Positions 42,784-51,886 are shown, counted from the first letter of the stretch. The stretch is 64,000 nt of DNA from Dehalobacter sp. DCM (GCF_024972775.1 NZ_CP092282.1:110001-174000); one strand, 5' to 3'. The notes: generated from the sequence alone by a model not told the origin. Numbers and translations are program-made.

Positions 42784-43593
42784 CTAGAAGAATGCCGGGT
42801 AGTATTCCAGTTTGATGCTGCCGCCCGACACTCCATTCGTGATTCTCAACTGGTTGTAGCCGCTGTTTAGAAGCAGCCAGTAGGCATCTCCGCCATGCCT
42901 GATTGCGGAGAGCATGTTGGTGCTACCCTTGATGCATTTGAAATCTCCAGTACTAATAATGACGCTCTCGCCGGGAGCGATGCTTCCCTGATACTGCAGC
43001 CACACATCGTTATCCAGACATTCGAGTTTTGGAGATTCCATCGGGCCTGTAAGGGTAATGGTCGCATCGGTTATCGGGGCCGTTCCGGGATTCTCGTGGC
43101 TCCATTCCTGTGTCAGGGAATCCACTGCACTCATCTCGGAAATGGCCAGCGGAGCATAGAAGAAAGGATCCGAAAGCATGAACTCCACAGCGAACTTGGC
43201 ATATCCGGTCTGTGTCTTCCCGAAAGTGACGGGGCGGTACACCTCTGCTATGGCTTCACGGATAGTCCCGTCGGGGAGGGTCCGTTTCAACACATACTGT
43301 CCGAGCTTTCCGAATACGCTGCTGAGATAGTCAATATTTTCATAAAGGACGTCATTCTCGCTCTTGCCGCTCGGAAGCTTTCCGGTAAGGGGATCCAGGC
43401 CGCGAACCCACATGGGGAGCATGACAATCCGTTCCTCATATCGCTTTTTGATCCATCTTTTCCCGTTTTGGAAAGGCACCTGGATGTTGTTGCCCCTGAG
43501 TCCTGGTGTTCCCAGACCTTCAGGAACTTCAATCACTGACCAGGCTTTGGTGCTCAGGCTCACGCCATTAAATTGCCATGTCTGTCCGTTCAA
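42784..43593 (-). CDS. Phage distal tail protein (Dit-like)
   Basis: A 269-aa protein with the N-terminal pattern of Dit proteins (WQFNGVSLSTKAWSVIEVPE, NNIQVPFQNGKRWIKKRYEE) that link the tail tube to the tip. The central FAVEFMLSDPFFYAP motif is common in the family. It follows the tape measure gene by 18 bases, as usual in siphophages. Confidence 0.75.
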   Translation of the reverse strand: MNGQTWQFNGVSLSTKAWSVIEVPEGLGTPGLRGNNIQVPFQNGKRWIKKRYEERIVMLPMWVRGLDPLTGKLPSGKSENDVLYENIDYLSSVFGKLGQYVLKRTLPDGTIREAIAEVYRPVTFGKTQTGYAKFAVEFMLSDPFFYAPLAISEMSAVDSLTQEWSHENPGTAPITDATITLTGPMESPKLECLDNDVWLQYQGSIAPGESVIISTGDFKCIKGSTNMLSAIRHGGDAYWLLLNSGYNQLRITNGVSGGSIKLEYYPAFF

Positions 43594-43611
43594 ATCTTAA
43601 TTCACCTCCCG

Positions 43612-45909
43612 TTATCCCAGACCGTAGGACTGCCTGAGCAGAACCCTGCGGGTGCTGTCAGACGCCGCTTCCGGCTTCGGGTTATTGATCGTTATGTCGT
43701 AGTTGTTTGTAACATTGCCGCTTTGAACCCCGGGTTCCGAAACTTTTGATTGAGCACCAACGCCAACCTTGAGCAGTGCTTTTGCCATGATCTCGTCCAG
43801 CTTTTCGATGGGGACCACCGCTTCAGTGCCGGCTTCACCAACGCCGATCACACTGGGACTTGAGAAGATTCCGCCCGACGCATACCAGTTGACCCCAAGC
43901 TTCGGGATCTGAGGAGGGTTCAAGCTGAACTTGCCTGTGATCTCAAAATGGGGAAGCTTGATGTGGGGGATTTTTATCTCAGGAATCTTCAGGTTCCTGA
44001 AGAAGCCGACAATGGCGTCAATTGCTCCCTTTACGGTATTCCGCGCGGCATTGATGGGAGTCTCGATGGCGGACTTTATTCCGTTCCAAAGGCTAGAGGT
44101 CACGGATTTTATGGCATTCCATGCGCCGGAAATTACATCCTTGATGACATTGATCTGGGTGGATACCAGACTTTTGATTAAGTTAAGTACGCCGCTGATG
44201 ATGCTTTGGATGCCGTTCCAAAGGCTTGAGGTCACATTTTTGATGCCTTCCCACACGCCTTGCCAGTCGCCCTTGATCAGGCTCGTCACAACCTGGATGA
44301 TTCCTTTGATCACATTAAGGGCGGTGGTGACCACGGAGGAGATGACGGTGAAGGCTGCTGTGATGACTGCCACAATGTCATTTCCGTATTTATTCCAGAT
44401 GGCGCTTGCCACTTGAACGAAAGCGGCTATCAACGCGCGGATCGCTTCAAATACGCCTGCCATGACAGCTTTGACCTGGTTCCAGATGGTGATGACGCTG
44501 TTCCTGAAATTTTCGTTGTTGCGGAAAAGCAGTACGAATATTGCGATGAAACCGGCGACAGCGGCAACCGCGATGCCTACCGGTCCGGTGATGGCAACTA
44601 TAGCCGCACCAACAGCCCCGGATGCGCCGCCTGCGGCAGCCATAGCCCCGGAAATAATCCCAAATGTGGTGGTGAGTGTCCCGACAACCGAGATTACCTT
44701 ACCGATCACCAGCAGGACAGGTCCAACGGCAGCGGCAACCAAGGCAATCTTCACGATCATTTCCTGCTGTTCCTTTGAAAGACCCTGGAATCGATCCATC
44801 AAGGGTTTGATGGTGGCGATCAGCTTCTCCAGGATGGGGATCAGGATCTGTCCGAACTGGATGCCGATCTGCTGGGCTTGTTCCTTCATTGCCCTGATCT
44901 TATTGGTGGGGCTGTCCATGGTCCTTGCCAGGTCGCCCTGGGCATTCTTAGTGGCTTCCATGATCGCGCCGTAACGCGCCTGAACCTTCTGGGCTTCAGT
45001 CAGCTGCTCGCCTTGCTTGGCGATGCCGTGGGTGTAGGCATAGGTCTTGACAGTGGTGTCATTGACAAGGATGCCCAGCGCCTTGAGCGGCTCCGCCTCG
45101 CCGGAGATACCGGACTTCAGCTTGTTGAAGGCTTCTTCTGGATTTAAGTTGTAGAAGGAAGCCATATCATAGGAAAGCTGGGTCAGACCCTGGGACATTT
45201 CCAGGGATTCATCCGTAGCAAGCCCCATGGAAGTAAGCATGGAATTGTAGGTGGCCATATTGTTTCTTACGTTGTAAGCATTCAGCCCGAGGGCCTTGGA
45301 GGTTTCCTCCGACCATTTTCTTGCATCGTCCGCCACGCCCCCCATGGCCACCTCAAAGAGGTTCTCTGACTCCACGGCATCCATGGCCATTTTTGTTGCC
45401 GCTGTGCCGATTCCAAGAAGCGGAAGCGTTACAGCTGTGGACAGGGTTTTCCCGGCTGAGGATATTTTATCGCCCACAGCCTTCATTTTTGACCCGGCTT
45501 TGTCCATGCTCTCAGAGAGGGAGTACCAGGCGGAACTCTTTGTTTTCAGCTCCTCCGTAGTCGCCTTGAGTTCCTGCTGCATCTTGCCAAGCTCCGCATT
45601 GGCGTAGTTTAGCTTGATCTTCAGGTTCTCCGTGGCTTTGGCATCAGCGCCTTTTTTCTCAACGCTCTCCTGGTAGCTGCGGGAAAGGGCTGAAACCTTA
45701 TCCTTTTGAAGGTCGACTTGGCGGTTTAAGCTGTCCGCCTTAAGCTTCAATCCGTCCGTGGACTTTCCGAAGTCCCCGAGTTTAGAGCTTGCTGCTGCAA
45801 ATTCGCTCTGGACTACCTTCAGGCTCCGTTGGATCTTGCTTACGCCCTCCTGGAAGCCGCTGTCGTCAAGGCCGATCCTTGCCACTACGGTGCTGTTGTT
45901 TCCTGCCAT
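43612..45909 (-). CDS. Phage tail tape measure protein
   Basis: A 765-aa TP901-type tape measure protein that sets tail length. The N-terminus (ARIGLDDSGFQEGVSKIQRS) and a long coiled coil (about residues 20-130) are typical. A hydrophobic centre follows (about residues 380-470, VAAAVGPVLLVIGKVISVVG and GIAVAAVAGFIAIFVLLF). Repeated amphipathic WNxIKSxxSSLWNGI units lie near 570-640. At 765 aa it predicts a tail of roughly 110 nm if the usual 1.5 A per residue holds. It lies directly after the tail assembly chaperone pair. Confidence 0.9.
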   Translation of the reverse strand: MAGNNSTVVARIGLDDSGFQEGVSKIQRSLKVVQSEFAAASSKLGDFGKSTDGLKLKADSLNRQVDLQKDKVSALSRSYQESVEKKGADAKATENLKIKLNYANAELGKMQQELKATTEELKTKSSAWYSLSESMDKAGSKMKAVGDKISSAGKTLSTAVTLPLLGIGTAATKMAMDAVESENLFEVAMGGVADDARKWSEETSKALGLNAYNVRNNMATYNSMLTSMGLATDESLEMSQGLTQLSYDMASFYNLNPEEAFNKLKSGISGEAEPLKALGILVNDTTVKTYAYTHGIAKQGEQLTEAQKVQARYGAIMEATKNAQGDLARTMDSPTNKIRAMKEQAQQIGIQFGQILIPILEKLIATIKPLMDRFQGLSKEQQEMIVKIALVAAAVGPVLLVIGKVISVVGTLTTTFGIISGAMAAAGGASGAVGAAIVAITGPVGIAVAAVAGFIAIFVLLFRNNENFRNSVITIWNQVKAVMAGVFEAIRALIAAFVQVASAIWNKYGNDIVAVITAAFTVISSVVTTALNVIKGIIQVVTSLIKGDWQGVWEGIKNVTSSLWNGIQSIISGVLNLIKSLVSTQINVIKDVISGAWNAIKSVTSSLWNGIKSAIETPINAARNTVKGAIDAIVGFFRNLKIPEIKIPHIKLPHFEITGKFSLNPPQIPKLGVNWYASGGIFSSPSVIGVGEAGTEAVVPIEKLDEIMAKALLKVGVGAQSKVSEPGVQSGNVTNNYDITINNPKPEAASDSTRRVLLRQSYGLG

Positions 45910-45923
45910 TTATCTCACCTCCC

Positions 45924-46441
45924 TTAGAATAGAATGTTGTCGATGGTGTCAAGGTCTGAATGCTCATCGATTCCGTTGACCGTCTTGTAGACCTTGAAAA
46001 GAGCCTGGAGCTTTTTGGGGGTGCTGCTCCAGAATTGCTCCTCGCTCATCCGCAGGAGGTTCGTCCCCAAATAGAAAAGCCACTCCCAGTCCCAGCTTGC
46101 GGAACTTAAGTGGCTTTCGATTCCCCCGGGGCGTCATCTACCTCCGGCATTGAAATGTTAAGCGCCTCGTTGATTGCTGTGCCGAGGCTTTCCAGGTCGC
46201 TCAGCCCCAGCTGTTCGCCTATGGCCTTAAGGGTGACGGTGTCATCCTCGACTTTTACTGCGGAGTAAATCAGCGCCCTGACCGCTTTGATCTTCATGTT
46301 CTGCAAATCCTCAAAAGCAGCGTTCAGGTCGCCGTAAACTTCCTCCAGTTCGCAGAAAGTGTTCATATTGAGCTTCAGCTCATACTCCTTATTTCCGAGC
46401 TTGAATTTGATGCCCTTGTTCTTCAGTTCAGATGCCTTCAA
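45924..46441 (-). CDS. Tail assembly chaperone fusion (gpGT-like) made by -1 frameshift
   Basis: The -1 frame overlapping the end of the 46106 gene is open from before the slippery site to TAA at 45924. It encodes SHLSSASWDWEWLFYLGTNL, LRMSEEQFWSSTPKKLQALF and ends DLDTIDNILF. This Trp-rich, T-like segment has no start of its own. Slippage at CCCGGGG (46124-46130) would fuse it to the G-like protein, giving a product near 172 aa. The arrangement G / G-T directly before the tape measure gene is general in long-tailed phages. Confidence 0.8.
46106..46441 (-). CDS. Tail assembly chaperone (gpG-like)
   Basis: A 111-aa protein (KGIKFKLGNKEYELKLNMNT, FCELEEVYGDLNAAFEDLQN) between the major tail protein and the tape measure gene. 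It is a helical chaperone that coats the tape measure protein during tail assembly and is not part of the finished virion. The unshifted product ends at GESKAT. Confidence 0.8.
   Translation of the reverse strand: MKASELKNKGIKFKLGNKEYELKLNMNTFCELEEVYGDLNAAFEDLQNMKIKAVRALIYSAVKVEDDTVTLKAIGEQLGLSDLESLGTAINEALNISMPEVDDAPGESKAT
46124..46130 (-). promoter_or_regulatory. -1 ribosomal frameshift heptamer CCCGGGG
   Basis: On the minus strand the frame reads GCC CCG GGG GAA; the heptamer C CCG GGG fits XXXYYYZ, allowing tRNAs to re-pair on CCC GGG. It sits 8 codons before the zero-frame stop and leads into the open T frame. Confidence 0.7.
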
Positions 46442-46457
46442 ATATCATCACCCCTTT

Positions 46458-47030
46458 CTAGACTGCAGGTGTCGGCTCAGCCGGAACTGCGGTAAACCAG
46501 GCTGCGATGATAGTCGGGTCTGCTCCGGCTTCATCTTCGTCTGCGATAAACCTGAAATTTCCGTCAAAGTCCCTGGAAAAGAAGGTGCCTTTAAGTTTTG
46601 CGCTTTTCGGGGACGGCTTATCAGCTTCAGTGTCGTACTCGTCAGTAGCCAGTTCGAATTTCCCCTTCAAGAGCCACACGTAGCGGTACTTGCCGTTGTG
46701 CTTCTTCGACTTGAAGCCCAGCGCCAGGGTCGGGGCGATGTCTTCCTTGCTCTCAACAAGAACGCCCTTGACCACTTTGGCACCCTGCAGGGTGGCCCTG
46801 CTGGTGAGGGAGAGCTGGTTCAGCTCGATTTCCACCTCCACGCTGTCAAAGGAAGAGATGATGTCTTCCACCGTATCGTCGGAGTAGATGTTCTCCGAAT
46901 TGACCTTGGGCGTGAGCTTCGCACTTACAGCTCGTTCCAGCTTGGAGGGCGCCTGGTAGGTTGCACCCGTGTTGTCGTCGTCAGTCAGAAGGGCGATGTG
47001 GATGTCCCTTAATCCGATTTGTCTTGCCAT
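46458..47030 (-). CDS. Phage major tail tube protein
   Basis: A 190-aa protein of the phi13-type major tail family (ARQIGLRDIHIALLTDDDNT ... YRYVWLLKGKFELATDEYDT). It polymerises into the tail tube. The beta-rich middle and the position between the tail terminator and the chaperone genes fit the assignment. It begins 3 bases after the stop of the preceding gene. Confidence 0.85.
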   Translation of the reverse strand: MARQIGLRDIHIALLTDDDNTGATYQAPSKLERAVSAKLTPKVNSENIYSDDTVEDIISSFDSVEVEIELNQLSLTSRATLQGAKVVKGVLVESKEDIAPTLALGFKSKKHNGKYRYVWLLKGKFELATDEYDTEADKPSPKSAKLKGTFFSRDFDGNFRFIADEDEAGADPTIIAAWFTAVPAEPTPAV

Positions 47031-47033
47031 ATG

Positions 47034-47372
47034 TTAGACCTCCTTTGGTTCTAAATAGTAAAATTTGATCCCCTTGTGGTAGAGACCCGTGTCCGGTTCA
47101 TAAAGATCCGCTTCATCCAGCCTATTGAAGCCCACGTTCTTCAAGGCTTGCTTGATGCCGGCTACGATAGCGGTGTAGTCTGATTTGGACCAGACGTCTA
47201 CCTGGATGTAGTGGCCGGTGAACGCCTCGCCGTCATCTTCAAATTCCTCTCCGGTCTGCAGGTATTCATGGAAGGTAATGTAGGTCAGGGCTTGCCCGGA
47301 GTATTTCTGAAAACCGACAGGGACTCCAAGGGGGCTTAAGGTTTCAAGGATCAGTTTGTTAAGCAAGTTCAT
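47034..47372 (-). CDS. Phage tail terminator/completion protein (DUF3168-like)
   Basis: A 112-aa protein (MNLLNKLILETLSPLGVPVG ... YIQVDVWSKSDYTAIVAGIK). The IQVDVWSK-D strand-helix pattern matches the tail terminator fold that caps the tail tube. AAGGGGG favours ATG 47372 over the longer in-frame start at 47393. It overlaps the end of the gp10-like gene by 14 bases. Confidence 0.7.
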   Translation of the reverse strand: MNLLNKLILETLSPLGVPVGFQKYSGQALTYITFHEYLQTGEEFEDDGEAFTGHYIQVDVWSKSDYTAIVAGIKQALKNVGFNRLDEADLYEPDTGLYHKGIKFYYLEPKEV

Positions 47373-47757
47373 CAAGCCCCCTTTGAAGTTCATCTTTTAT
47401 AGTTTCGTCGATCTTTTTTCTGTTCTCCAGAACGGAGTTCTCAGCCCAGTGCACGGCTGGGATCTTTGAGGTTCCCCACTCGGTGAATTTGGAGTAGAAG
47501 AATTCAGAGTTGTCGCCCTTGTTTGGGCCGATCTGAATGAAGTCCACGCCGTTTGCCGTATCAATCTCAGATACCTGGATGTTCTCAGCCATGTGCTTTT
47601 TGTTGGAGTCGGAGCGGGGAGCTTTTTCTTCCATGCTGCCTTTGACCATAGCTGCTGATTTTTCCAGGGCATTCTTCTTGATTTGGGTACCGCGGCTTCC
47701 AAGCTTATTGACTTTGTCGATCAGCTCCTGCATGCCCTCAAGCTCAATCTTGGCCAT
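47359..47757 (-). CDS. HK97 gp10-family head-tail joining protein
   Basis: A 132-aa protein starting MAKIELEGMQELIDKVNKLG, which is the signature of the HK97 gp10 family, with APRSDSNKKHMAENIQV and FTEWGTSKIPAVHWAENSV in the expected order. It belongs to the neck, at the head-tail interface. A longer open frame extends to 48012 but the ATG at 47757, just after GGAGGTGGACGTCA, is the credible start. Confidence 0.85.
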   Translation of the reverse strand: MAKIELEGMQELIDKVNKLGSRGTQIKKNALEKSAAMVKGSMEEKAPRSDSNKKHMAENIQVSEIDTANGVDFIQIGPNKGDNSEFFYSKFTEWGTSKIPAVHWAENSVLENRKKIDETIKDELQRGLDELA

Positions 47758-48085
47758 TGACGTCCACCTCCAAAGCCCGGATCTCCATGTACCTGTTCCG
47801 GTACTTGATATGGTCGATGCCGGTGATGTTGTAGGTCCTGCCCTGGAAGAGGATCTGCATGGTCTGATCGATTCCCTCCAGGAAGCGGATGGTGAATTTG
47901 ACGGTGTTTTCTTCCTGGACTGACTTTGCTTCGAAATACTCCTTGCCATGCAGGTTTGTGACCTCGGCCCATACCGTCTTGAAGACTTGAGGAAGTTCAG
48001 TTTCGAAGCCATTCTCGTTTATAACCGGCATCACCCTCTGGATGGTGATGCGATGCCTCATTTTACCGATTCCCAAAGTTACCAC
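47744..48085 (-). CDS. Phage head closure (head-tail adaptor) protein
   Basis: A 113-aa protein (GIGKMRHRITIQRVMPVINE ... YNITGIDHIKYRNRYMEI). The MRHRITIQ start and the beta-rich fold with a closing GID-x-RNRYMEI strand are typical of SPP1 gp16/HK97 gp7-like stoppers that close the portal after packaging. It overlaps its neighbours on both sides. Confidence 0.82.
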   Translation of the reverse strand: MVTLGIGKMRHRITIQRVMPVINENGFETELPQVFKTVWAEVTNLHGKEYFEAKSVQEENTVKFTIRFLEGIDQTMQILFQGRTYNITGIDHIKYRNRYMEIRALEVDVNGQD

Positions 48086-48363
48086 CCCTCTTTCCGATAG
48101 GCGAAGAGAAGCCGCTTCATCAGGTCGATCATCGACTGCATGTCCACGGTTTCCCGCTGCTCATAAAGGTTTCCGATGGCATAGAGGGCCGCCTGTTTCA
48201 CCGTTTCGGGTATTTCTACAAATTCAGCGAGGGGGAACCGGAGGATGTCCTCGCAAAGCTCCTCTGCAGAATTGATGCAGGAGGTGATGAGCGAATCGTC
48301 CGTATCACCATCGACCTTCAGGTATAGTTTTGCTTCATCAAGTGTTACCAGCAATGCGCTCAC
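48079..48363 (-). CDS. Phage head-tail connector (gp6-like)
   Basis: A 94-aa helical protein (MSALLVTLDEAKLYLKVDGD, DDSLITSCINSAEELCEDIL). It fits the family of DNA-packaging adaptors that extend the portal ring. LDEAKxxLKVD and the NLYEQRETV helix are the usual landmarks. Confidence 0.85.
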   Translation of the reverse strand: MSALLVTLDEAKLYLKVDGDTDDSLITSCINSAEELCEDILRFPLAEFVEIPETVKQAALYAIGNLYEQRETVDMQSMIDLMKRLLFAYRKEGW

Positions 48364-48372
48364 CTCCCAGTG

Positions 48373-48594
48373 TTATTCGGCAGCCATAAGACCCGCAACC
48401 TTGAGTTTGGCAAGCAGGGTGTTAAAGTCGACGACCAGTCCAGCGATGGTTGTAGCGGTGCTGTCGGCCTGGAAAGCAGCCGGAGTGAAGGCGGAGGGCA
48501 GGCCGACAACCTGGCCGCCCTCCACGATCTCAAGAGTTCCGCCGATGACAGTTTTTTCACCGCCTTGCTCGGTATAGTTTTTTACATTACTCAT
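48373..48594 (-). CDS. Phage head fiber-like protein
   Basis: A 73-aa protein (SNVKNYTEQGGEKTVIGGTL, then AFTPAAFQADSTATTIAGLV and DFNTLLAKLKVAGLM). The pattern, GGTLEI...G and a C-terminal DFNxLLxKLKxAGLM helix, resembles phi29-type head fiber proteins that decorate capsids. It lies between capsid and connector genes. Confidence 0.65.
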   Translation of the reverse strand: MSNVKNYTEQGGEKTVIGGTLEIVEGGQVVGLPSAFTPAAFQADSTATTIAGLVVDFNTLLAKLKVAGLMAAE

Positions 48595-48604
48595 ATCCCG
48601 TCAC

Positions 48605-49804
48605 CTACGCTTTCTGCTGAAGGACCTTGATGGCTTCAGGAAGGATCAGCTTTCCGTCGACCCTTTGCGTAGCCTTAAAGCCCACCTGTCCGGTTGCAGC
48701 GAAGAGTTCGTTCAGTCTCTGGAAGGATCTGCCCTGACGGTCAGCCACCCAGTAGTAGCCGAAGTCGCCGAAGGCGATGGACTTTGCGTTGGCAGCGATG
48801 GTCGGAACAAAGGCAGAGGTCTTCACCGGCCTGTTCAGGATGGTGTCAGGCTGTCCCGCCTGGATGGAAGGCTGCCAGATGTACTGCCCGTTGCCGTCTT
48901 TCAGTTTTCTGATGGCCTTGACCGTCGCATCGTTCATGACGAAGATGGCATTCTTTCTGTACGGGGACTTCAGGCTGTAGAAAAGGTCCATGACCTCGTC
49001 GATGGTGATGGCGGTAGCTGAAGCCGCCGTAATGCCAAGCTGCGCTCCGCCGGTGGCGTTGAAGATGCCTGTGGGCTTGCCGACACCGTCTCCAATGAAG
49101 AAAGCTTCCTCTTCCTTGGCACCGATCCTTCTGGCGAACTCCCTGGCAATATAGCTCTCCAGGTTGAAGACGCTGTCGTTTAGGAGTTCCTCAGACACCT
49201 TGATCATGGTGGCCAGCTTGTATGCCCCGATGGAGACCTGTCCGAAGGCATCGTCAGACTCTGGGATTGCGCCTTCCTCGTCTACCCAGAAGGCGGTGCC
49301 CTTGGTAGCGACAACAGGGATCTTTCTGTCACCGGATGAGGTGGTGATGACTTTGGCGATGGATCTGAAGAGGTTCTCTTCCTCCAGGGATTCGACGAGG
49401 GTCTTTTCGAATTCGTCAGGCACCAGGTAGCCGCCTTCGGAATCCGTTCCGATCTGAAGGGCGTTCTGCACATCGTAGCTGTTCTTGTTTCTCATGGCTT
49501 TCCAGAAAGCCTGGGTGTAGGTGTCAGATGCCTTGCCTTTCTTCATTTCGCCGGACATGTTGGCTCCTGGCTGATTGGTGATGGGCGAAGCGGTGGGTCT
49601 TGAAAGCTCTGCATCGATGGCCGCCTGACGTTCCAGACGCTCAATCTCTTTGCCGAGGTTCATGACGTCGGTCTCCATCTTTTCGTAGGTTTCGGTGTCT
49701 GCGGCAGAGAGCAGGCCGTCCGTACCTCTTTTGCTGTCCAGGAATGCTTTTGCAGATTCCCAGGCTTTTGCGCGTTTCTCTCTCAGTTCAAGAATTGTGT
49801 TCAT
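48605..49804 (-). CDS. Major capsid protein, HK97 gp5 family
   Basis: A 399-aa capsid subunit. The first 100 residues form a charged coiled-coil delta/scaffold region (LELREKRAKAWESAKAFLDS ... IERLERQAAIDAELS) that the upstream protease would remove. The mature part shows GGYLVPDEFEKTLVESLEEE, FWVDEEGAIPESDDAFGQVS, EELLNDSVFNLESYIAREFA and FFIGDGVGKPTGIFN, all typical of this family. Confidence 0.93.
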   Translation of the reverse strand: MNTILELREKRAKAWESAKAFLDSKRGTDGLLSAADTETYEKMETDVMNLGKEIERLERQAAIDAELSRPTASPITNQPGANMSGEMKKGKASDTYTQAFWKAMRNKNSYDVQNALQIGTDSEGGYLVPDEFEKTLVESLEEENLFRSIAKVITTSSGDRKIPVVATKGTAFWVDEEGAIPESDDAFGQVSIGAYKLATMIKVSEELLNDSVFNLESYIAREFARRIGAKEEEAFFIGDGVGKPTGIFNATGGAQLGITAASATAITIDEVMDLFYSLKSPYRKNAIFVMNDATVKAIRKLKDGNGQYIWQPSIQAGQPDTILNRPVKTSAFVPTIAANAKSIAFGDFGYYWVADRQGRSFQRLNELFAATGQVGFKATQRVDGKLILPEAIKVLQQKA

Positions 49805-49823
49805 AGGTGTTATCCTCCTTAAA

Positions 49824-50525
49824 TTAGTGAGCCAGCAGGCTCAGTCTCTTTTCGAGCTGCTCGATCGGGGTCTTGTTCTCAGGCTTAGGCGGGATCAGTT
49901 TCAAAAGCAAAGAGTTGGTCACTGCGGTCCTTGAGAACATCACAGCTTCCAACTCTTCTTCATGATCCGTTTGACTGTCGTCGTGAAATAGCATCTTGTC
50001 GGCGAAACCCATCTCGATGGCCTTCTTGGCGTTGAACCAGCTTTCAGCATCCATGAGCCTTGAAATCTTCGCCCGGGATAGCCCCGACTTGATTTCGTAG
50101 GCATTGATGATTGATTCCTTGACCTCAGAAAGCATCTCGATGGCCCGCTGCATTTCCTGGGAGTCCCCGATGGCAACGGTCATGGGGTTGTGGATCATCA
50201 TCATGGCCACGGGAGACATCAGGACTTCTGTACCAGCCATTGCGATAACTGATGCCGCCGAAGCTGCAAGACCGTCGATCTTGACCGTCACATCTCCCTT
50301 GTAGTCCATCAGCATGTTGTAGATCTGTGCTGCAGCGAAAACATCCCCGCCCGGCGAATTGATCCACACGGTAATGTCACCCTGGCAGGACTCCAGTTCC
50401 TCTTTGAAGAGCCTTGGCGTCACTTCATCGCCGAACCAGGTCTCATCTGAAATCTGGCCGTTCAGGTAGAGGGTGTTGCCGGTGTCATCTCTGACCCAGT
50501 TCCAAAATTTGCGGTTCATACTCAT
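49824..50525 (-). CDS. ClpP-like head maturation protease
   Basis: A 233-aa serine protease of the ClpP fold that matures the capsid. The oxyanion-hole region is VWINSPGGDVFAAAQIYNML; the nucleophile is in GLAASAASVIAMAGTEVLM; the His motif is MMIHNPMTVAIGDSQEMQ. It overlaps the portal stop by 4 bases (ATGA), giving the usual portal-protease-capsid order. Confidence 0.92.
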   Translation of the reverse strand: MSMNRKFWNWVRDDTGNTLYLNGQISDETWFGDEVTPRLFKEELESCQGDITVWINSPGGDVFAAAQIYNMLMDYKGDVTVKIDGLAASAASVIAMAGTEVLMSPVAMMMIHNPMTVAIGDSQEMQRAIEMLSEVKESIINAYEIKSGLSRAKISRLMDAESWFNAKKAIEMGFADKMLFHDDSQTDHEEELEAVMFSRTAVTNSLLLKLIPPKPENKTPIEQLEKRLSLLAH

Positions 50526-51814
50526 GCATCACTTCCTTTCTGTTGAATCTGTGTGTCGGGTGTATTGGCTGTATTTGCAAACGCCCCGGCATCCTTGAGC
50601 TTTGTCATGTTGCCGTTGATGAGGTAGAGGTTTCCGCCTTCCACATCGGGGATAGGGTTCATATCCTCCATCTCGCGTATATCGTTGGCGGACAGCCACC
50701 CGTTTTGCCTTGCGATAGAGTAGCCGTTCATGCGACTTTGGTAATCGCCGCGAAGCAGCCCGTCCACATTCAGCTTGATGAAGTACTCGGTTTTTTCTCG
50801 CGGCAGGAGCAAGGACCGTTGGAGGGCCTGTTCCCAGCGGATGACCCAGGGGTCGAGGGTGTACTTCACGAACTCCAGGGATTGCTGCTCGATGTTCGAG
50901 AAGCTGGACTTTTCCAGATCCCCAACCATGTGCGGCGGGATCCGGTAGAGCCTTGCAATCTCATTGATCTGGAACTTCCTTGTTTCGAGGAACTGCGCTT
51001 CTTCCGGAGGGATGCCTATCTGCTGGTATTTCATGCCCTCCTCGAGGACCGCAACCTTGTGGGCGTTGTTAGTTCCCCGGTACACCTCATTCCAGGAGTC
51101 TCGGACCTTTTTGGGGTCTTTAAGTACGCCGGGGTGCTCCAGAACACCGCCGGGATTGGCCCCGTTGGCGAAGAAGCTCGCACCGTATTCCTCGCAAGCG
51201 AGGGTCATGCCCACAGCATTTTTCGCCATCGCAATGGGCGAGTACCCAACTAAACCGTCAAAACCAAGCCCCGGGATATGGAGCACGTCCTGCCTTCGAA
51301 GCACTACAGAACCGTAATCCTTTAAGTTGGGGTTCTCATCCGAGTTCCGGGAATAGGTGTAGAAGATCTCGCCTTTCTTATCCCGCCAGACCTCCATCTT
51401 GTTGGGAAGGAGCGGATAAAGCGCCACCACGCGTCCGGCTCCATCACGGATGACCTGTGCGTAGGCGTTCCCCCAGATGAGGAGGTGGCTCATAAGTGTT
51501 TCCCTGAAAACAAAGGAGGTCATCTCGCTGTTTGGCTCATCGTGCAGGATGTGGTAAAGCGGGTGGTCGTAGACTCTCTCCTTGCCGCCCTGGCTATAGC
51601 GATAGACATGGAGGGGCAGCGAAGCCAGAGCTTCTGACAGGATGCGCACACAGGAATAGACAGCAGTGGTCTGCATGGCGGTAAACTCGTTCACGGTCTT
51701 TCCGCTGGCGGTCCCTCCGAAAAGGAAGGTGTAGTTTGAGCCGGAATAGTAGTCGGTGGGCTTATCCCTTGCCTTGAAAATCTTTGAGAGAATGGGTATA
51801 TCCATAGGCTTCAC
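50522..51814 (-). CDS. Phage portal protein (HK97 family)
   Basis: A 430-aa portal subunit forming the dodecameric ring for DNA entry. Landmarks are AVYSCVRILSEALASLPLHV, MTSFVFRETLMSHLLIWGNA, YAQVIRDGAGRVVALYPLLP and the C-terminal ARLYRIPPHMVGDLEKSSFS. The order with protease and capsid is standard. A terminator-like hairpin separates it from the terminase gene upstream. Confidence 0.93.
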   Translation of the reverse strand: MKPMDIPILSKIFKARDKPTDYYSGSNYTFLFGGTASGKTVNEFTAMQTTAVYSCVRILSEALASLPLHVYRYSQGGKERVYDHPLYHILHDEPNSEMTSFVFRETLMSHLLIWGNAYAQVIRDGAGRVVALYPLLPNKMEVWRDKKGEIFYTYSRNSDENPNLKDYGSVVLRRQDVLHIPGLGFDGLVGYSPIAMAKNAVGMTLACEEYGASFFANGANPGGVLEHPGVLKDPKKVRDSWNEVYRGTNNAHKVAVLEEGMKYQQIGIPPEEAQFLETRKFQINEIARLYRIPPHMVGDLEKSSFSNIEQQSLEFVKYTLDPWVIRWEQALQRSLLLPREKTEYFIKLNVDGLLRGDYQSRMNGYSIARQNGWLSANDIREMEDMNPIPDVEGGNLYLINGNMTKLKDAGAFANTANTPDTQIQQKGSDA

Positions 51815-51840
51815 CTCCAGGTAAGCTTCAAAATGGGTGT

Positions 51841-51869
51841 AAAAAAAGAGCCTGTGTTTTCACAGACTC
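51841..51869 (-). terminator. Terminator between terminase and portal genes
   Basis: On the minus strand GAGTCTGTG pairs with CACAGGCTC around AAAA, followed by TTTTTTT. A strong terminator in the middle of the late operon would need read-through or an antitermination system. Confidence 0.7.
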
Positions 51870-51886
51870 CAGATTTGGATTGTGTG

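Noticed and set aside
47359-48012. Long frame of 217 codons as the full gp10-like gene
   Set aside because: Its first 85 codons overlap the head-closure gene in another frame and have no family features; the ribosome site at 47757 gives the normal protein.
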